Source: Symbiodinium natans
Taxonomy: Eukaryota > Sar > Dinophyceae > Suessiales > Symbiodiniaceae
DNA length: 64,000 nucleotides
Direction of reading: 5' to 3'
NCBI GenBank assembly: GCA_905221605.1
Contig: CAJNDS010002128.1
Coordinates: forward strand, 565,001-629,000
Positions within the stretch are counted from its first letter, which is position 1. Each line of letters begins with the position of its first letter. Position numbers and translations under genes: made by a program. Of the stretch, positions 22,948 through 34,203 are shown one piece after another. The notes beneath the pieces were generated by a model that was not told the DNA's origin, made no database searches, and saw only the letters and a program-made list of their open reading frames with translations.

Positions 22948-25133
22948 GATGACGCCAGGAGGGTGCAAAGTCGGGGCTCGCCCAAGCTCAGTAGAACTGA
23001 GCTCCCTGAATCCTCCCGCTAAGACTCCCCTCAGACGAACTCCGCTGAGGTCCCAGCCCGAGCTGACCTGCGCAGCAGGGCAAGGACTCCAGAAACCAGG
23101 ACGTTAATCAAGATCCTACCATAATTGGGTACTGTAGTAAACTTATATGGTTGCATAATTCTTGGAACTTGACCTCAGTTACTTCTAGCAAAACCCAGAT
23201 CATGAGAAACAAATAAGCCTCTTATTCTTGTGATTCTTTCGTGCCACCGCCACTTCAACCCTCGGTATCTTCTGGACTCCAAACCGTGCAAGAACTAGGG
23301 GCGACTACGCTAACCTCTGTATCCTACTTCCCTGTGCCCTGGTAAACAAACGGACTTGCGGGTGCGGGGGTGGAAGCCCTCAAAGGGATGTGACGCAGCC
23401 TGGTAGAATCGCACAAAGCATTGCTTGGTCCGGGTACTGAAAACCTACTCAGGCATCGGTAGCTATGATTCTAGAGCTTTCATTTCGTTCTTGAGTTTGG
23501 GCACCGGGTTTGGTGAAGTAGGGTGTTGAAGAAAACTGTACTATTCTCCCCCCAAAACAACACCCCATACATGCCGCTCAACAGAACTTTGCAGCGACCA
23601 CAAACACACTTGCCAGTGACAGCATTATAAACAACTACGGCGAGAGGCACTAAGTAGGTTCCAAGCACCCGGACCATCAACCACGCTCTTTTTCCGTGCG
23701 CAGCATAGCATTGTAGGCTGTCGCAGTGATACCCTACACCACAAAACCCTAAAACCCGAAAGCCCTAAACCCTGAACCCTAAACCACCTTAACCCCCTAA
23801 ACCCCAAACCATAAAACCCTAAAACCCTAAACCACCTTAACCCAGTAAATCCTGAAACCCTCAACCCGCATTTCCCCGCGGCTTCTGCGGGGATCAGGTT
23901 CCTGTGACAACTTGCTTCTCCTTAGCTTGGCAAGCGGTTTAGGGTTTAGGGTTTAGGGTTTAGGGTTTAGGGTTTAGGGTTTAGGGTTTAGGGTTTAGGG
24001 TGGCTTTCAGGTTTTAGGGCCTTTAGGGGCTTCGAGAGGTCTCCAGGGTTTTAGAGAGAGCTTTTTGGGGGCCTTCGCGGGTCTTTCTAGAAGCTTTTCG
24101 ATGTTTTGGGAGCTGCGTAGGCTTTTTTTGGAGGGCTTTATAGGGTTTTGAGGAATAGGGCTCATGATCCTAAACCCTAAACCCAAACCCTAACCCGAAA
24201 CCCGAAACCCGAAACTATAACCCAACTCTCCCCAAAGCCGCCATCAAGGATTCTTGACTCCCCACATTAAAGTTGGAGTACTTGGAGGTTCAGGGCACTT
24301 AGCAACCCAGTGTAAGCGCAGTTATAACCCACATATTAGAAGGCCTTTAAGTACCCTAATAGGGTGATCATTGGGCTTGAAGTACAGCTATCATTGGGTT
24401 ACTGAGTACCATGAACCTCCAAGCAGGATCCAGGGCATGATGAGAAAACATTGCCCGATACCCTCGTGCCCGCAAAAGAAAATGCCCCTAAATCCGACAC
24501 CCGGAACCATAGTAGGATCCTCTGAGCATCATGACACATGCTTAAATCCCAAAGCGGAAGTCTTTGGCATAATTCACGTGATTTTCTTCAGTCAAGGGAG
24601 GTTACAACCCGAAACCCCAAGCCGATAATGGTGAACCTCATCTAGGATGGCGCTTCAAACCCTCCGAAAAGTAGATTCCTCAATAAGATCCTCTTAAACC
24701 CACTAAAAGTAGATTCCTCAATAAGACCCTCTTCAACCCACTCGAGGGAATATGTATCAAATATCCCAAAGGCCGCCTACCTAGTTGTAAAGAGAACGAC
24801 CAGCCTTCAACTCAAGGGTCTAAAGGACGGACCCTTGCAAGGGACTTTAGGGGTTAGGTGTTATTTAGGGGCTACTTAGGTATATAGGGACTATGTAAGG
24901 TATATAATATGGGGGTTATGTAGGGGCAAAAAGATTAAGGGTCTCTTCTAGGGGTCCCTCCTTATACCCCCCTTAAACTTAACCTTTTGATCGATTTCAG
25001 AACAGAATCTTGGTTGCTGAGTTCATAAGCCCCCAAACAGTGTACACTTTGAGTTCTCTAGGGGAGTACAGTATCCCAAAAAGTGTAAACCCTAAACCCT
25101 AAACCCTAAACCCTAAACAAGTGTAAAGAGTAC
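22948..25133. other. Mixed unique and repeat sequence
   Basis: Positions 22950-23700 are largely unique; a minus-strand frame at 23480-23677 (MVRVLGTYLVPLAVVVYNAV) is possible but unsupported. A TTTAGGG array lies at 23936-24001, a family B foldback at 24279-24424, and a family G repeat at 24640-24786 that contains a 49-bp tandem duplication. CCCTAAA lies at 25088-25118. Confidence 0.45.
24279..24424. repeat. Foldback repeat family B, copy
   Basis: The left end is TACTTGGAGGTTCAGGGCAC and the right end GAGTACCATGAACCTCCAAG. Confidence 0.8.
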
Positions 25134-25229
25134 CCTTTCTGCTACGAAGTGATCGAGCCCCGGCTCAGGAAACACTGTCTGAAGCTCCTCGGGCGTGAGC
25201 TCCTCCCTGGCCACCTTCCACGCGGGGCC
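25134..25229 (-). CDS. Coding exon of unknown gene
   Basis: It is exactly 32 codons between acceptor TTTAG|GG, provided by the adjacent telomere-like tract, and donor AGG|GTACTC. The frame reads GPAWKVAREELTPEELQTVF, then PEPGLDHFVAERV, with strong third-position GC. It probably belongs to the same gene as the exon at 25595-25670. No domain is recognised. Confidence 0.65.
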
Positions 25230-25594
25230 CTAAACCCTAAACCCTAAACCCTAAACCCTCAACCCTAAACCCTCAGCCTTGGATTTGAAGGCTGAAACCC
25301 TAAGGCTTCCCTCAACCTGAACCCTAAACCCTAAAACCCAAGGCCCCTAAAGCCCCCCAACCTCAAACCCCCCAAGCCCCCCAACACCCCCCCCCCCCCT
25401 AAACCGCCCCAAAGCCTGAAAGCCTACTAAACCGACCCTAAACCCTCAACCCTCCACCCGCCCTAACCACCCCCCCCAAACCACTCGAACCCTAAACCCT
25501 CCAAAACCCCCCTGTAAGAAACCCCCCCCCCAAAAAAAAAAAAAAACTAAACCCTAAACCCTAAACCCTAAAACCTAAACCCTAAACCCTAAAC
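25230..25594. repeat. Probable intron made of CCCTAAA-like repeat
   Basis: It is almost wholly C-rich telomere-like repeat plus poly-C/poly-A runs (25385-25398, 25525-25545). In minus-strand sense it starts GTTTAGGG and ends TTTAG. Confidence 0.55.
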
Positions 25595-25670
25595 CGTGGC
25601 CCTGGACCTCTTCGAGCACGCTCCGAAAGCGCTCCTCGCGTACGCGCCCAGTGGTCGGCGAGTCGGGCTC
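25595..25670 (-). CDS. Coding exon of unknown gene
   Basis: The acceptor is ATGTTTCAG and the donor CACG|GTTTAGGG. The frame reads EPDSPTTGRVREERFRSVLE, then EVQGH. Third-position GC is strong. Joining it to the exon at 25134-25229 keeps frame only if the G shared by the two junctions is counted once. Confidence 0.65.
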
Positions 25671-25829
25671 CTGAAACATTTAAGAGGGGGATTTACGATA
25701 CTAGGGTTAAGGTTTAGGGTTTAGGGTTTTGGGTGTAGGGTGTTTAGGGTTTGGACTACCTATAGACTTCTTTATATGAAGACTCAAGTACTTGTTTTAT
25801 ATTAAAATGGCAATACATCCTAGACATAT

Positions 25830-25846
25830 GAATCTATGAACAATAC

Positions 25847-25880
<34 letters not shown>

Positions 25881-26003
25881 TATGTAAATATGGCATTTCC
25901 CTAGATAGGGGGGGGGGTACCCTTCTCACACCCCAAATAGAATAGAATCCCCTTCAGGGGAACCCCCAAAAAAGGGTACCCCATTTTCGGAAACCCCCAT
26001 ACT
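25830..26003. repeat. TA microsatellite and GGGGTACCC-type repeat
   Basis: A (TA)n microsatellite lies at 25838-25880. A segment at 25910-26003 (AAATAGAATAGAATCCCCTT, GGGTACCCCATTTTCGGAAA) is related to the palindromic repeats at 53321-53485. Confidence 0.7.
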
Positions 26004-26379
26004 ACCCCCAAGAGGGACCTTGATCATCGTCGAGACGGCTTCCTTGGCTGTCGTAAAGTGGAGGGAGGGGTGTGGGGAGGGGAGGGGGGACGGGGGTGGG
26101 GTAGGGTCCGAGGGCTCTGGGGTCACCTGGACCCTGAAACATAAACCCCTTAAACCCTAAACCTCTAAACCCTAAACGCGAAACCGGCCCTAAATCCTCC
26201 CTGAATTGAGTGTGCTTCGGGAGGTATGGGACATTGGGCCTGGGTGCCCCCTCAGGAGCTAAGCTTCCCAACTCATACCCCCCCCGGCTGTAAGCCCTAT
26301 AAACCCTATAAACCTATGCCCTCCCAAGTCTATAAACCCATAAACCCTGCAAACTCTAATGAACCTTAGCCCTAACTCC

Positions 26380-26677
26380 CTAGAACCTGTGAACCCTACA
26401 TCTCCGGTCACCAGCCGAGGTCGTGTCAATGGCTTCTGCGCCCTCAACCTCCCGCTCTCGCACACGAAAGATGTGGCTGGGCTCAGCCGTGCCAAGGGTT
26501 ACTGCAATGTGTAGCAGGGCCCGAAGAATCGCCAACGACTTTACGGCGTCGGAAGTCCGAACTGCGTCGTTGGGCAATTTCTGACCCTCGCGCAAAAGCC
26601 GTCCGGAGCCGCGTCGTGAATTGCTCCTCCGCTGAGATCTGCCGGCAAGCTGCAAAGAACTCTGGCCACGTGGGCAT
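26380..26677 (-). pseudogene. Coding segment of unknown family with apparent frameshift
   Basis: One frame starts at an ATG (26677) and reads MPTWPEFFAACRQISAEEQF, then TTRLRTAFARGSEIAQ. Downstream, a different frame is protein-like: NDAVRTSDAVKSLAILRALL, then HIAVTLGTAEPSHIFRVRERE. Both have high third-position GC and switch near 26570-26590. This is either a pseudogene, an unrecognised very small intron, or a base-calling error. The region has no telomere-like repeats. The family is unknown. Confidence 0.5.
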
Positions 26678-26994
26678 GCAGTGAGAGCAGGTGGGCGAAT
26701 AGGAACACTGCGCAGCTTATCTAAGGGTGGCGAGCCCGAAATAAGTGCCTGGAGTGCCTGAGCTTGACCCCCCCCCCCCCACCACAAAGCCCCGCGATCA
26801 ACAGAACTATAAGCCCACGAACCCTGCATGGCCCCATAAAGCCCATTTTACCGGAAAAACCTTATGACAATGAAGTCCCACAAGCCCCATAAACCATGTA
26901 TATATATACATATATATATGGTACCCCCCCCCCCATGGACCTACCTTTTTTTTGAAACCTCGGCTTGACCGATGTTTCAAAAAAGGGTGGCTTC

Positions 26995-27968
26995 TCCAAA
27001 ACATTGGTTTTACCAATGTTTTTGAACCCCTACCTTCAAAAAACATTGGTTTTACCGATGTTTTTTGAGCCCATGCTCACGAAACATCGCAAAAACCAAT
27101 AAAAACCATAAAAACCATGATTTTCCAAACTATGGGCTTGGGTCTCCGAGTAGTTTGAAAAATCATGGTTTTTATGGTTTTTATTGGTTTTTGCGATGTT
27201 TCCTGAGCAGGGGCTCCAAAAACATTGGTTTTACCGATGTTTTTTGAAGGTGGCCTCTCCAAAACATTGGTTTTACCAATGTTTTTGAACCCCTACCTTC
27301 AAAAAACATTGGTTTTACCGATGTTTTTTGAGCCCATGCTCACGAAACATCGCAAAAACCAATAAAAACCATAAAAACCATGATTTTCCAAACTATGGGC
27401 TTGGGTCTCCGAGTAGTTTGAAAAATCATGGTTTTTATGGTTTTTATTGGTTTTTGCGATGTTTCCTGAGCAGGGGCTCCAAAAACATTGGTTTTACCGA
27501 TGTTTTTTGAAGGTGGCCTCTCCAAAACATTGGTTTTACCAATGTTTTTGAACCCCTACCTTCAAAAAACATTGGTTTTACCGATGTTTTTTGAGCCCAT
27601 GCTCACGAAACATCGCAAAAACCAATAAAAACCATAAAAACCATGATTTTCCAAACTATGGGCTTGGGTCTCCGAGTAGTTTGAAAAATCATGGTTTTTA
27701 TGGTTTTTATTGGTTTTTGCGACGTTTCCTGAGCAGGGGCTCCAAAAAACATTGGTTTTACCGATGTTTTTTGAAGGTGGCCTCTCCAAAACATTGGTGT
27801 TACCGATGTTTTTGAACCCCTACCTTCAAAAAAACATTGGTTTTACCGATGTTTTTTGAGCCCATGCTCACGAAACATCGCAAAAACCAATAAAAACCAT
27901 AAAAACCATGATTTTCCAAACTATGGGCTTGGGTCTCCGAGTAGTTTGAAAAATCATGGTTTTTATCC
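26995..27968. repeat. 263-bp hairpin tandem array in E1
   Basis: Units begin at 27067, 27330, 27593 and 27858 (GAGCCCATGCTCACGAAAC). Each unit has 52-bp arms (27081-27132 and 27151-27202 in the first) with one mismatch and an 18-nt loop. Flanking units AACATTGGTTTTACCGATGTT are themselves near-palindromes. Confidence 0.95.
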
Positions 27969-30740
27969 TCTAACATCCTACTAAACTAGTATGAGCCTAA
28001 TCCAATAGGAATCCCTTCAAATCAATGAGAATCCTACGCGAATCCCAGTAACATGCATAAGAATCCTAGCTTATTAAATTGGTAGGAGCCTTAGGGCGTG
28101 ATGTCTTAAGATATGTTGCTAAGGTACAGGTTTAGTATAGATATTAGGTCTTGCTTATCGGGGGATGACTGTTTGAGATATCGTAGCTAAGGTAGTGTTT
28201 TTAGGACAGATGTCATGTCTTGCGTATTGGGGCGTGATTGATTGTAAGGAGGTTTTGGTACTCTCCCAACATTTTCGTAGAATTAATAGGATTAGTAGGA
28301 ATCCTATTAAACTGAAGAGGAACCCTACTCAAATTAATAGGAACCAATCGGACTCCTATAAGAAATAACGTGAACCTTTAGACAAACCGATTAAAATGAA
28401 CATGAGCCTAAACCAACAGGAATCCCTTGAAAGTGAATGAGATCCCTTTAATATTAACACGAACCCCATTAACATGAATAAGAATCTGATTAAAATTGAT
28501 AGGACTCTTATTACAGAAAATAGGGGCCTTATTAATAATTAGGAACCCTATGAAACTTTATTGGGATCCTATGAAAGTAAATAGGAATCCTCTATTGAAT
28601 TATCGGGACCGGACAACAGTTAATAGGAAGCCTATTAAAATGAATAGGAACCTTAACAAGTTGGAAACAACCCGGGTTACAAGTCACAGGAATCCTATTC
28701 AAACGAGAAGGAATCTTTCTAAATCAATAGGAACCAATAGGCCTTCAAAACAATAGAATCCTTTAACAAGAACTGATAGGAATCCTACTAAACTAGTATG
28801 AGCCTAATCCAATAGGAATCCTTTAAAATTAATGAGAATCCTATGCGAATCCCAGTAACATGCATAAGAATCCTGTTGAAATTGATAGGAACCTTATTAA
28901 ATTGGTAGGAGCCTTAGGGCGTGATGTCTTAAGATATGTTGCTAAGGTACAGTGTTAGTATAGATATTAGGTCTTGCTTATCGGGGGATGACTGTTTGAG
29001 ATATCGTAGCTAAGGTAGTGTTTTTAGGACAGATGTCATGTCTTGCGTATTGGGGCGTGATTGATTGTAAGGAGGTTTTGGTACTCTCCCAACATTTTCG
29101 TAGAATTAATAGGATTAGTAGGAATCCTATTAAACTGCAGAGGAACCCTACTCAAATTAATAGGAACCAATCGGACTCCTATAAGAAATAACGTGAACCT
29201 TTAGACAAACCGATTAAAATGAACATGAGCCTAAACCAACAGGAATCCCTTGAAAGTGAATGAGATCCCTTTAATATTAACACGAACCTCATTAACATGA
29301 ATAAGAATCTGATTAAAATTGATAGGACTCTTATTACAGAAAATAGGGGCCTTATTAATAATTAGGAACCCTATGAAACTTTATTGGGATCCTATGAAAG
29401 TAAATAGGAATCCTCTATTGAATTATCGGGACCGGACAACAGTTAATAGGAAGCCTATTAAAATGAATAGGAACCTTAACAAGTTGGAAACAACCCGGGT
29501 TACAAGTCACAGGAATCCTATTAAAACGAGAAGGAATCTTTCTAAATCAATAGGAACCAATAGGCCTTAAAAACAATAGAATCCTTTAACAAGAACTGAT
29601 AGGAATCCTACTAAACTAGTATGAGCCTAATCCAATAGGAATCCTTTAAAATTAATGAGAATCCTATGCGAATCCCAGTAACATGCATAAGAATCCTGTT
29701 GAAATTGATAGGAACCTTATTAAATTGGTAGGAGCCTTAGGGCGTGATGTCTTAAGATATGTTGCTAAGGTACAGGTTTAGTATAGATATTAGGTCTTGC
29801 TTATCGGGGGATGACTGTTTGAGATATCGTAGCTAAGGTAGTGTTTTTAGGACAGATGTCATGTCTTGCGTATTGGGGCGTGATTGATTGTAAGGAGGTT
29901 TTGGTACTCTCCCAACATTTTCCTAGAATTAATAGGATTAGTAGGAATCCTATTAAACTGAAGAGGAACCCTACTCAAATTAATAGGAACCAATCGGACT
30001 CCTATAAGAAATAACGTGAACCTTTAGACAAACCGATTAAAATGAACATGAGCCTAAACCAACAGGAATCCCTTGAAAGTGAATGAGATCCCTTTAATAT
30101 TAACACGAACCCCATTAACATGAATAAGAATCTGATTAAAATTGATAGGACTCTTATTACAGAAAATAGGGGCCTTATTAATAATTAGGAACCCTATGAA
30201 ACTTTATTGGGATCCTATGAAAGTAAATAGGAATCCTCTATTGAATTATCGGGACCGGACAACAGTTAATAGGAAGCCTATTAAAATGAATAGGAACCTT
30301 AACAAGTTGGAAACAACCCGGGTTACAAGTCACAGGAATCCTATTAAAACGAGAAGGAATCTTTCTAAATCAATAGGAACCAATAGGCCTTCAAAACAAT
30401 AGAATCCTTTAACAAGAACTGATAGGAATCCTACTAAACTAGTATGAGCCTAATCCAATAGGAATCCTTTAAAATTAATGAGAATCCTATGCGAATCCCA
30501 GTAACATGCATAAGAATCCTGTTGAAATTGATAGGAACCTTATTAAATTGGTAGGAGCCTTAGGGCGTGATGTCTTAAGATATGTTGCTAAGGTACAGTG
30601 TTAGTATAGATATTAGGTCTTGCTTATCGGGGGATGACTGTTTGAGATATCGTAGCTAAGGTAGTGTTTTTAGGACAGATGTCATGTCTTGCGTATTGGG
30701 GCGTGATTGATTATAAGGAGGTTTTGGTACTCCCTCGAGA
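27966..30740. repeat. 823-bp tandem repeat in E1
   Basis: The landmark ACTAGTATGAGCC recurs at 27985, 28792, 29615 and 30438 (spacing 807, 823, 823). Copies are nearly identical and built of degenerate AATAGGAATCCTATTAAA-like pieces. The 83-86 codon frames inside recur only because of the repeat. Confidence 0.95.
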
Positions 30741-30809
30741 TTTTGCAGGATTCGAGTTTGTTGCTTGGTACTACCTCGAGAAATGGTGGCTGGGAGAGAG
30801 CCTCAGATC

Positions 30810-31070
30810 ACGAAAATCATGGAAAACATTGGTTTTACCCATGTTTTTGAAGGATGGAGCCCGAAAACATCGGCAAAACCAATGTTATCCATAAAATCCA
30901 TGGTTTTCAAACCATGTGGCTGGGAGCACCCAATTCACGGATAATTGGTTTTACCAATGTTTTTGAAGGATGGAGCCCGAAAACATCGGCAAAACAAATG
31001 TTATCCATAAAACCCATGGTTTTCAAACCATGTGGCTTAGACCGCGAAATTCATGGATAAAAACAAAGGA
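30810..31070. repeat. Right hairpin repeats of E1
   Basis: Two and a half copies contain ACATTGGTTTTACCCATG, GAAGGATGGAGCCCGAAAAC and CCATGGTTTTCAAACCATG. They match the theme of the left array but not its exact unit, with a period of about 116 bp. Confidence 0.85.
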
Positions 31071-31120
31071 AATTGGTAGGTCCATGGGGGGGGGGGGTAG
31101 CATATATATATATATATATA

Positions 31121-33312
31121 TATATATGGTACCCCCCCCCCCCCCCCCCCCCAGTGACCTACCCTTTTTCGCCTTGTCTCAAGTCACCCAGCTGCACTGC
31201 AAGCAAACTCGGTGTGCAATATAGCGTATTTCCTAGGGCGTAGACTAAAATACAACTAAATCGCATGCACGGGACAGTAGAAAAACCAAAAATACCAAAA
31301 CCAAAAAAACTCCAAAAAAACCAAAACCAAAAAAAACAAAAAAAACCAAAACCAAAAAAACCCAAAAAACCAAAACCAAAAAAACCAAAAATACCAAAAA
31401 AACCAATTTTCCGGGACTCTCAGGAAATCCCTATGAGGCTTCTCCAAGAGTCCCGGAAAATTGGTTTTTTTGGTATTTTTGGTTTTTTTGGTTTTGGTTT
31501 TTTTGGTTTTTTTGGTTTTGGTATTTTTGGTTTTTTGGTTTTGGTATTTTGGCTTTTTGGTTCGCCTTCACGGTCACGAGGCAACAACTACGCATTTTTA
31601 AGTGTGCTTATGCTAATTGTGCTTTTCAGAAATAGTATACAAGTGGTCTTTCTAGTGCTTCAGAACTATTTGTTTCGTTATTATGTAAGTAGAGCCGCTA
31701 GTGTTTAGTGCATCTTTTGGTTGTACTCAAGTGTAGTAGACCTTATTCAGCCATTACTTGGTGCTCTGGTAGCTCAATTCGCATGGATAATATTTGCCTG
31801 GTAAATGCGATTAATTATCTAGAAGCAGCATGTGCAATACTTGTCTTGAGAAAAAGTATTTATTGCTTAGAATTGTTTGCTTAAAAAGTGACGCCTACTC
31901 GTCCAGGAATACCCCAAAACATCCCAAAACCCTATAATCCAAACTTTACCAGAGATTCTCCTGAAAAGCTTGCGCTTTTGGATGTTTTTATGTATTTGTG
32001 AATTTGCTTGTGTGTGGCCTTCACTAAGTACTTTTCTAGGATTCTTGTGCATTTTTTAAGCCTGATTGTGCAAGTTGCGTTTTTCAAGCATAGTATATAT
32101 GTGGTCTTTATTGAATACTTCAGACATCTTTGTTTCATCGTTATGTAAGTAGAACCGCTTCTATTTCCATTATTGTGCATTTTTAAGCTTGCTCATGCAA
32201 ATTGTGCTTTTCAGACATAGTATATAAGTGATCTTTTAGTGAATACTTCAGCAATCTTTGTCTCATTGTTATGTAGGTAGAACCGTTTCCATTTCCGCAA
32301 GTGTTTATTTCGTATTTGGTTGAGTATGGTCCTTTAAATAGTATTCACTTGAGTCAAATTGGGCTATTTGCTTAAGAATTCCTCTAGTTAAATTCGCATA
32401 GAATGAATACTTCAAAAAATTGTTTCATGAATATGTAAACATAAGGTGTTTCATTTGACTTTGCAGATAGTACTTCAATTTTACTTTGCCTGGTATAAAC
32501 ACAACTGTTTCAATGCATTAGTTGCTCAACAAAGCACTATTTGCCCTTTAAACCACACTTTGCCATATTTTGGTTGAATATGGTGTTTCTTTCGTATTTT
32601 GGTTGAGTATGGTCCTTTAAATGGTATACACTTGAGTCAAATTGGGCTATTTGCTTAATAATTACTCTAGTAGCTAAATTCACATGAAATGATTATTTCA
32701 AAAATGAAAACGATTCATGACAATGTAAACGTAAGGTATTTCAGTGGACTTTTCAGAGAGCATACTTTGCCTAGTACAGACACAATTGTATAAATACAGT
32801 ATTTGCACTTTAAACGCACACTTTGCCATTTTTTGGTTGAGAATGGTGTTTATTTCGTATCTTGGTTGAGTATGCTCCTTTAAATAGTATTCACTTGAGT
32901 CAAATTGGGCTCTTTGCTGAATAATTACTCTAGTAGCTAAATTCGCATAGAACCAAGAAAAATGTTTCACTATTTGATTAATACTTTGCCTCGTACAAAC
33001 ACAATTGTATAAATAAATTAGTTGCTCAACAAAACATTAATTGCCCTTGAAAGGCACAATTTGCATAGAAAAAACACTGATCTAAACATCTAAAAACAGC
33101 ATTGTCCGCTTCAGATTCAAAATGTAGATTCTTCCAATGCTGGCTTATCGGGGTCTGTGAGGTCGGTGTCCCAGTAACTGTCCTTCATTACCCGGTGATT
33201 AACTACGCGACTTTTGGGCCTTCTTTGTTGTTTTTTGTTAAAAAGGCCTAAAAAGGCCTAAAAAGGGTAGGTCGCTGGGGGGGGGGGGTAGCATATATAT
33301 ATATATATATAT
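31121..33312. mobile_element. E2: poly-C terminal inverted-repeat element
   Basis: The left end is TATATATGGTACC, C21, CAGTGACCTACCCTTTTT. The right end inverted is TATATATGCTACC, C12, CAGCGACCTACCCTTTTT. It shares the GGTACC-left/GCTACC-right asymmetry and the GACCTACC core with E1, and directly adjoins E1 through a TA run. Inside are a 285-bp hairpin (31277-31565) and AT-rich sequence with three degenerate copies of a TTGGTTGAGTATGGTCCTTT module (about 32316, 32601, 32858). No gene is seen. Confidence 0.75.
31277..31565. repeat. Long A-rich/T-rich hairpin in E2
   Basis: The arms are built of CCAAAA/TTTTGG repeats. The inner perfect stem AACCAATTTTCCGGGACTCT (31401-31420) is mirrored from 31447, with a 26-nt loop at 31421-31446. 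Confidence 0.9.
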
Positions 33313-33383
33313 AAACCCTATAAGGCCCATAAACCGACGTCCCCTCCCAAGCCGGCGGGAAAAGCCTGAACTCAAGCCCTACT

Positions 33384-33524
33384 TTGGTAGCACAGCAACC
33401 ATATTTTGCTTAGGGTTTAGGGTTTAGGGTTATAATCAGGGCACTCTTTTTGGGGTTGGATACTTTACAAGGGAACCACCCTGAACCAAAAAGAAAGGGA
33501 AAAGGGTACCGCTGGGCTACCAAG
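33384..33524. repeat. Foldback repeat family C with telomere-like insert
   Basis: The left end is TTGGTAGCACAGCAACCATA and the right end GGTACCGCTGGGCTACCAAG. At 33410-33430 it carries TTAGGGTTTAGGGTTTAGGG, absent from the copies at 9050 and 44683. Confidence 0.85.
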
Positions 33525-33525
33525 C

Positions 33526-33629
33526 CTAAACCCTAAACCCTAAACCCTAAACCCTAAACCCTAAACCCTAAACCCTAAACCCTAAACCCTAAACCCTGAA
33601 CCCTAAACCCTAAACCCTAAACCCTAAAT
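33526..33629 (-). repeat. CCCTAAA array
   Basis: About 15 units, with one CCCTGAA variant. It lies on the donor side of the exon at 33637-33700. Confidence 0.95.
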
Positions 33630-33636
33630 TGCACAC

Positions 33637-33700
33637 GGGCTTCCGTCAGCTTCGGCATGGCGCTCTTAGCAGCCAGCAGCTTGGAGGCGCGATGCACCAC
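33637..33700 (-). CDS. Coding exon of unknown gene
   Basis: The acceptor is GGGGAAGAG and the donor GCCC|GTGTGC. The frame reads VVHRASKLLAAKSAMPKLTE with strong third-position GC. It joins in frame with the 28-bp piece at 33870-33897 if the foldback between them is spliced out. Confidence 0.55.
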
Positions 33701-33869
33701 CTCTTCCCCAAAGGATCCATGGTACCTAAATAGTATATACTTGGGGGTTCAAGGTTTAGGGTTTAGGGTTTAGGGTTTAGGGTTTAGGGTGTGGGCTTAC
33801 TTGGGCCTTAAAGGGGTTCCTATGTGGTAGCTTTAGGGCCCAAGTATATACTATATAGGTACTTGGATC
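33701..33869 (-). repeat. Foldback element that may be an intron
   Basis: The arms AAAGGATCCATGGTACCTAA / TAGGTACTTGGATCCTTT and TAGTATATACTTGGG / CCCAAGTATATACTA enclose a TTTAGGG tract. In minus-strand sense it begins GATCC and ends GAAGAG, so it would be a GA-AG intron. The splicing is inferred. Confidence 0.5.
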
Positions 33870-33897
33870 CTTTGGGTTCCACGCGCCGAAGAAGGTC
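33870..33897 (-). CDS. Possible short coding exon
   Basis: After GATCTAG the frame reads TFFGAWNPK and continues in frame into VVHRASK of the exon at 33637-33700 across the foldback. The upstream boundary is uncertain. Confidence 0.3.
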
Positions 33898-34203
33898 CTA
33901 GATCCTACACACCCCCCCCAGAAGCCCCTGTAAGATCCTAGGAGCGCCTGTAAGGCCCATATCCCCCTAAACCCTAAACCCTAAACCCTAAACCCTAAAC
34001 CCTAAACCCTGAACCCTGAACCCTAAACCCTAAACCCTAAACCCTAAACCCTAAACCCTAAACCCTATAAGCCCCTGTAAGCCCCTCGAAACAATGGTAA
34101 ACCCGAAAAAGCCCCATGCGTCCTAGAAACCCTGGCCTCCCAGGGACCCTAGGACCTAACCCCCCCGCCCATACAACCCAATAAGCCCAGTAAATCCGAT
34201 TCG

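Larger units (their letters stand above)
26905..31112. mobile_element. E1: poly-C terminal inverted-repeat element with hairpin arrays
   Basis: The left end is TATATATATGGTACC, then C11, then CATGGACCTACC (26911-26945). The right end is its inverse with one base changed, TATATATATGCTACC, C12, CATGGACCTACC (31075-31110). Inside are a left array of about 263-bp hairpin units, three and a half 823-bp AT-rich repeats, and right-hand hairpin repeats. No credible protein is encoded. It sits in TA microsatellite, so the target duplication cannot be defined. I infer a non-autonomous foldback-type DNA element; E2 and E3 are relatives. Confidence 0.75.

Noticed and set aside
23388-23470. tRNA or tRNA-derived SINE head
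   Set aside because: GGGATGTGACGCAGCCTGGTAG resembles an A box, but no B box or cloverleaf follows.
28496-30402. Three copies of an 83-86 codon frame in E1
   Set aside because: They recur only with the 823-bp repeat, start at a non-ATG codon and have low-complexity AT-rich composition.
26995-30740. CRISPR-like array
   Set aside because: Units are 263 and 823 bp with no short repeat-spacer alternation, in a eukaryotic context.
31265-31708. 147-codon K/P- then F/G-rich frame in E2
   Set aside because: It is a translation of the CCAAAA/TTTTGG hairpin.
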